This document shows positions 60,760 to 64,000 of a DNA stretch of 64,000 nucleotides, one piece after another. This DNA comes from Cryptomeria japonica (Eukaryota; Streptophyta; Pinopsida; Cupressales; Cupressaceae), in assembly GCF_030272615.1 (NCBI RefSeq), contig NC_081407.1, positions 378,260,266 through 378,324,265 on the forward strand. The letters run 5' to 3'. The notes under the pieces were generated by a model. That model was not told the origin of the DNA and did not search any database. It saw nothing but the letters and a program-made list of their open reading frames with translations. A program made the position numbers and the translations under genes. How positions within the stretch are numbered: position 1 is the stretch's first letter; each line of letters opens with the position of its first letter.

Positions 60760-61110
60760 CTCCCAACCATCATTGGATATTGGGTGATCTTTGAGGCATT
60801 ATGTCAAATAGTTCATGTGCCTTATCTAAGCTTACATATTCTGCATGCATGTGTACCTGGGAAGTTGCACTACAACATCTATACTCACTAATCACATTTG
60901 GTTGGAAGTTTCTAAATCCATTTCGAACACATCTTGTGCATATCCTACAATCATAGCATTCCATTAGATCGCGTTTCTTTGATGCATCTCACTAAACAGT
61001 TCATGCACTTTCATGTCTATACTTCCAAATTTTCCAAACATGTCAAACAGAGCATTTCCAACCGTAAGCATCTGATTTTAATTGCCCTTACCTTCTGCTT
61101 TGATGGAAGC
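60760..61110 (-). pseudogene. PPR protein fragment
   Basis: On the minus strand, near 61050-60960, GNALFDMFGKFGSID then HELFSEMHQRNAI, a stop, and WNAMIVGYAQD match consecutive PLS-type PPR repeats. After a frame break, a second stretch reads LDKAHELFDIMPQRS (60770-60964). Roughly two repeats remain with at least one stop and one frameshift. A copia LTR begins directly beyond it at about 61138, so the insertion may have hit an already decaying PPR copy. Confidence 0.75.
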
Positions 61111-61137
61111 CCATACTCTATTCCAAAGCTCCCATTT

Positions 61138-61441
61138 TGAGATGGTAGTTTTATAGTTTAGTTTTATAAATATTATCATGTTCTCTAAATATAGATTCAT
61201 ATTGGTATGTTGGTATAATATCTTGTAAAGGCTCGAGCTTGCAATTGTATTGTAACCCTTTTTGTGTTGCTAATAATACAATGAATTTGATATTTGGAGG
61301 TGGGGATTTTTGTAAGGGGTTTTCCAAGTTATATGCTTTTGTTATGGTTGTGTACATTAATTTTGTGTTTATGTATAACCTTTATATTTACACATCGATC
61401 CACTTAGAATAATTGTGAAATATTTATTACGCTTCCTTTCA
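61138..61441 (+). repeat. Copia LTR (5'), ~304 bp
   Basis: TGAGATGG start and TTTCA end, two bases before a PBS. It has a copia-like middle, with TTGTATTGTAACCC near 61247 and a T-rich stretch. Start position is inferred from the TG and from the end of PPR similarity. Confidence 0.5.
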
Positions 61442-61443
61442 TT

Positions 61444-61456
61444 TGGTATCAAAGCC
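61444..61456 (+). promoter_or_regulatory. Primer binding site (initiator Met tRNA)
   Basis: TGGTATCAAAGCC, one mismatch to the usual TGGTATCAGAGCC, in the correct place relative to the LTR. Confidence 0.7.
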
Positions 61457-61559
61457 TAATCATATTCATTATTGGGTGTTAGGATTAAAAGGATGTTTTG
61501 TTCAAATTAAACTAGCTTTGGATAAGATTGTGTCTAAAACAAAATCCTTTTTGTAGAGA

Positions 61560-61880
61560 ACATGTCATGCACATCTCTTATGGATATGGAAAAGTTTGAT
61601 GGTGCAAAAATAATCAAGCTATAGAACCTCAAAACAAAGGATTTATTGTTGGATTCGGATCTTTAAGGTCTATTCATTGGAATAAATCTTGGAACCATGA
61701 AATAAAAAAAATATGATGTTTTGAAAAAACACGAGGAGCCTCATTCAAATTTAGGAAAATGTTTCAAGAAAATTCTTGAAGAATGAAGATTTTCTAAAGA
61801 AGAAGTTATATTCATTAAAGATGAGTGACAATGACTCTATTTTTGAATACCTAAATATGTCCAACACATTGTTTTCCTAG
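61560..61880 (+). pseudogene. Ty1/copia gag remnant
   Basis: Pieces in order read MEKFDGAKI, NLKTKDLL, KYDVLKKH and, in a later phase, FLKKKLYSLKMSDNDSIFEYLN, matching the N-terminal half of copia gag in which KLYSLKM is typical. At least three stops or frame breaks. The element is cut off by the sequence from 61900 onward. Confidence 0.65.
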
Positions 61881-62134
61881 AGTTCAAGCCTATTGGTGTT
61901 GTAGCATTGTAAATTGTACACCTTAATTAGTGTGCCCAATTTCACACTCTTGTAGCACTCATTTTAGTATTTCTCATTTCTCTATGCATCATATGACCTT
62001 TATTGTAATTAATTAATATTTAATTCAATAATATGGTTCTTTTTCCACTTTATTTAAATGATAGACACTAAACAATGGTCAATGCCTATGTCTCCTATTT
62101 TTAACATATCACGCGGGTAGTCCTTACTAACCTA

Positions 62135-62216
62135 ATTTTCCCAATTTTCCCAACTACCAATTCTTCCCAATTTCACCCAATTTGACCTAATTTGACCTAA
62201 TTTGTCTAAATTGAGG
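62135..62216. repeat. Short CCCAATTT/CCTAATTT repeats
   Basis: Roughly eight imperfect 9- to 12-base units of C(C/T)AATTT(G/C), including the near-identical pair TTTGACCTAA TTTGACCTAA. Confidence 0.75.
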
Positions 62217-62569
62217 TCTCTCGATGTCAGTCTAACTGTTTTGCCTTTTAGGGTTAATTTAAATGTTGAGTGCGTATTCCCCATAACTGAATAATTTATT
62301 TAAATTATTTAATTATCTAATCATGTCATTGCAATTGATTAAATATCTTTATTTATTTAAAATTAGTTGTTCTAATTTTCTTTTCCTAATTTTTGAAATA
62401 ACATTTTTTTTAATTTGTTTTATGCGATTCTCTCCAAATACTCCTAATTTTTGAATTTAGAAAACTAATATATTTCCCTATTTTATTTGATTGTCAAAAA
62501 CTAATCTTTTTGGTAATATCTCATTCATTTTATTTTTAAATTAAAAAGTGAGATGCAAAATTTGAAAAT

Positions 62570-62815
62570 CATCCTTTTATGAGGAGATATTTAATAAATC
62601 TTATTTATTAATTATCTGCATTTATCCTCTCACGTGGGGATAATTCTTGATTTTTTAATTTTTAATTCTTCTATTTATCCTCTCATAGGGAGATATTTAA
62701 TAATTTTTAATTATTAAATCTCCATAATATCTCCAACTTACTTATTTGGTCTTCATGAGGAGATAATAAATATTTTATTTATTAATTATCCCTGATATCT
62801 TCTCCTTGATTTTTT
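62570..62815. repeat. Diverged GGAGATA/ATTTATTAATTAT tandem units
   Basis: GGAGATATTTAATAA (62582), GGGATAATTC (62637), GGAGATATTTAATAATT (62690) and GGAGATAATAAATA (62759) begin successive segments of about 55 to 70 bases that each pass through a TTATTAATTAT or TTTTTAATT block and end in CTCC or CCTCTC. Confidence 0.55.
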
Positions 62816-62922
62816 CGATTTTCATCCATCTCTTGAATGGTAGCTTTGTTGCGTGATCAATCAAGTCCATTTGATGTCGCAAAAATCAATTCGATCTTTG
62901 ACCATCCATTGAAATCTAGATT

Positions 62923-62970
62923 TCTATAAAAGGAGGCATATGTCTTCATTCAATTCATCTAAAATTTTAG
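62923..62970 (+). promoter_or_regulatory. Plant TATA-type core promoter, putative
   Basis: TCTATAAAAGGAGGCAT at 62923-62939 is a textbook plant TATA box, followed about 30 bases later by a pyrimidine-rich CTTCATTCAATTCATC. It would fit the U3/R boundary of an LTR. A weaker TATA-like AATATAAGG lies at about 63670 with similar CCTCCTCAATTCATT downstream. Confidence 0.5.
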
Positions 62971-64000
62971 TATCTTCATTATGTCAAAATAGCTTAGCAA
63001 TAGTCTCATTTTTATTATTTTGTTAGAAATTAGCATTTCTATCTTGCATAGGCACATTCCTAGTAAATCTCGAATATCACATCCTTTCTTTCATTTCATA
63101 TTTTAAACTGCACGATGAGAGCGACATATCGAAATAAGAGATGAAAGGAAGAACAACTAAGCTCTATTGGAGAAACATGGTTTGCATTTATGTTTTCATT
63201 TTAGTAGTTTTGTTGGTTAGATTAAGATAATTTAGCATAAATTTTAACTATTTTGTGATTCTCTTTGATTGTTCTTTGGTTTTCATGATTAACCCAATTT
63301 TCTTGATGCACAATCACATCATCTCTCTATTGTTTGGGCCCTTAAATATAGATGTGTTATTTATCTTTTATTATCCTAATTTATCCTTATCCTACCCCAA
63401 ATTTTAACTTTCAAAACATATTTTGCATATCTGCACATCATGTTTTGAGCCATTGATCTGGAATTACATTAGAACCCCTTTATCTTGCATCCCTAAAAAA
63501 ATTGGGATAAAGTTGTTGAGACCAAGACTGTCACACTCCCTTGTTCCCACACTTTTTCCTCGAATTTCAGGAGGATAATTGGGTAGTTTTGCCCTATCCA
63601 AATTTATCTCTGTGTGAAAATACACTAAATATGAGTCTTCCTAAAGGTGAATTGAATTATGAAATCCCAATATAAGGCAACCTCCTCAATTCATTTCAAC
63701 ATCTAGAACATCTCATCCTGAATTCAAGAGTAATTCTTCTTCCTCAAGAACAAATCTGATTCAAGGAGCAATAAATTACATCAATACATCTTCATATTAT
63801 GTTTCAATTATAATTTCATGATGGATTTTATGTGATTTATCATGTTTTTGCATCAAAACATGGATGACTTATGCTAAGAGTATTATAGCCTTGCCCTCAA
63901 AAGGCATGCTTTCTAATTCAATTCAAGTTAATTTTATATTTTAATCAAAGTTAATTGCAAACTTAGGGTTTGACATAGGAAAACCCCTATCCACAACACG

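Larger units (their letters stand above)
61900..64000 (+). repeat. Start of a further long LTR-like sequence, continues past the window
   Basis: An abrupt change to TGTAGCATTGTAAATTGTAC at 61900 interrupts the copia gag remnant, suggesting a nested insertion. It contains C- and T-rich short repeats, diverged GGAGATA units and two TATA-like sites, as expected of U3. No PBS, PPT or opposite end lies inside the window, so the class is inferred. Confidence 0.4.

Overview
This is AT-rich nuclear DNA from a plant, almost entirely transposable-element derived. The evidence is plant-type Ty3/gypsy and Ty1/copia elements primed by initiator-Met tRNA, an L1-type LINE, PPR relics, a plant F-box gene and a 500-bp assembly gap. 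Very long LTRs, nested insertions and decayed PPR and LINE pieces would fit a large seed-plant genome, perhaps a gymnosperm, but that is an inference and the species cannot be named from the sequence. I see no bacterial genes, operon or CRISPR array.

Left contig (1-36000). 1-2960 is a decayed piece of a copia gag-protease element with an unknown ORF and a tRNA-derived SINE-like stretch. About 2640-13455 is a mosaic of AT-rich repeat copies ('R') interrupted by a degenerate minus-strand LINE (4820-9906). 13456-26168 is a nearly complete minus-strand Ty3/gypsy chromovirus with two LTRs of 3908 bp each, PBS, PPT and a gag-pol frame broken only by six stop codons. It sits in an R copy that resumes at 26169. 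27777-29353 is an F-box pseudogene (minus). 29990-33310 holds repeat blocks shared with the right contig, and 33950-34770 repeats the F-box 5' flank. A foldback/MITE candidate lies at 34808-34981.

Right contig (36501-64000). 36501-43600 is the reverse complement of 2947-1, except that the right copy carries a 4119-bp solo gypsy LTR at 37266-41384 with a 5-bp target duplication; the left copy is the matching empty site. 42221-44827 is the better-preserved gag-protease-unknown ORF of a copia-like element that shows no polymerase, with its LTR and PBS at 45614-45922. 47590-54170 is the reverse complement of 33310-26350 and contains the intact F-box paralogue (51787-53310), the only convincing host gene here. 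From 54200 onward there are relics: an unrecognised 117-codon ORF, a LINE ORF1 fragment, a 5S-rRNA-like segment, LTR fragments, a PPR relic, a decayed copia 5' end and the beginning of another long LTR.

The most informative observations are the in-frame 14-residue repeat block inside the F-box protein, which differs by exactly one unit between paralogues; the filled/empty solo-LTR pair; the gypsy element that has decayed only by CAG/CGA-type nonsense changes; and the copia element whose gag-protease runs in frame into an unknown acidic ORF instead of integrase and reverse transcriptase. The order of the duplicated blocks around the gap is not a simple palindrome, so misjoined or unmerged haplotypes should be considered.
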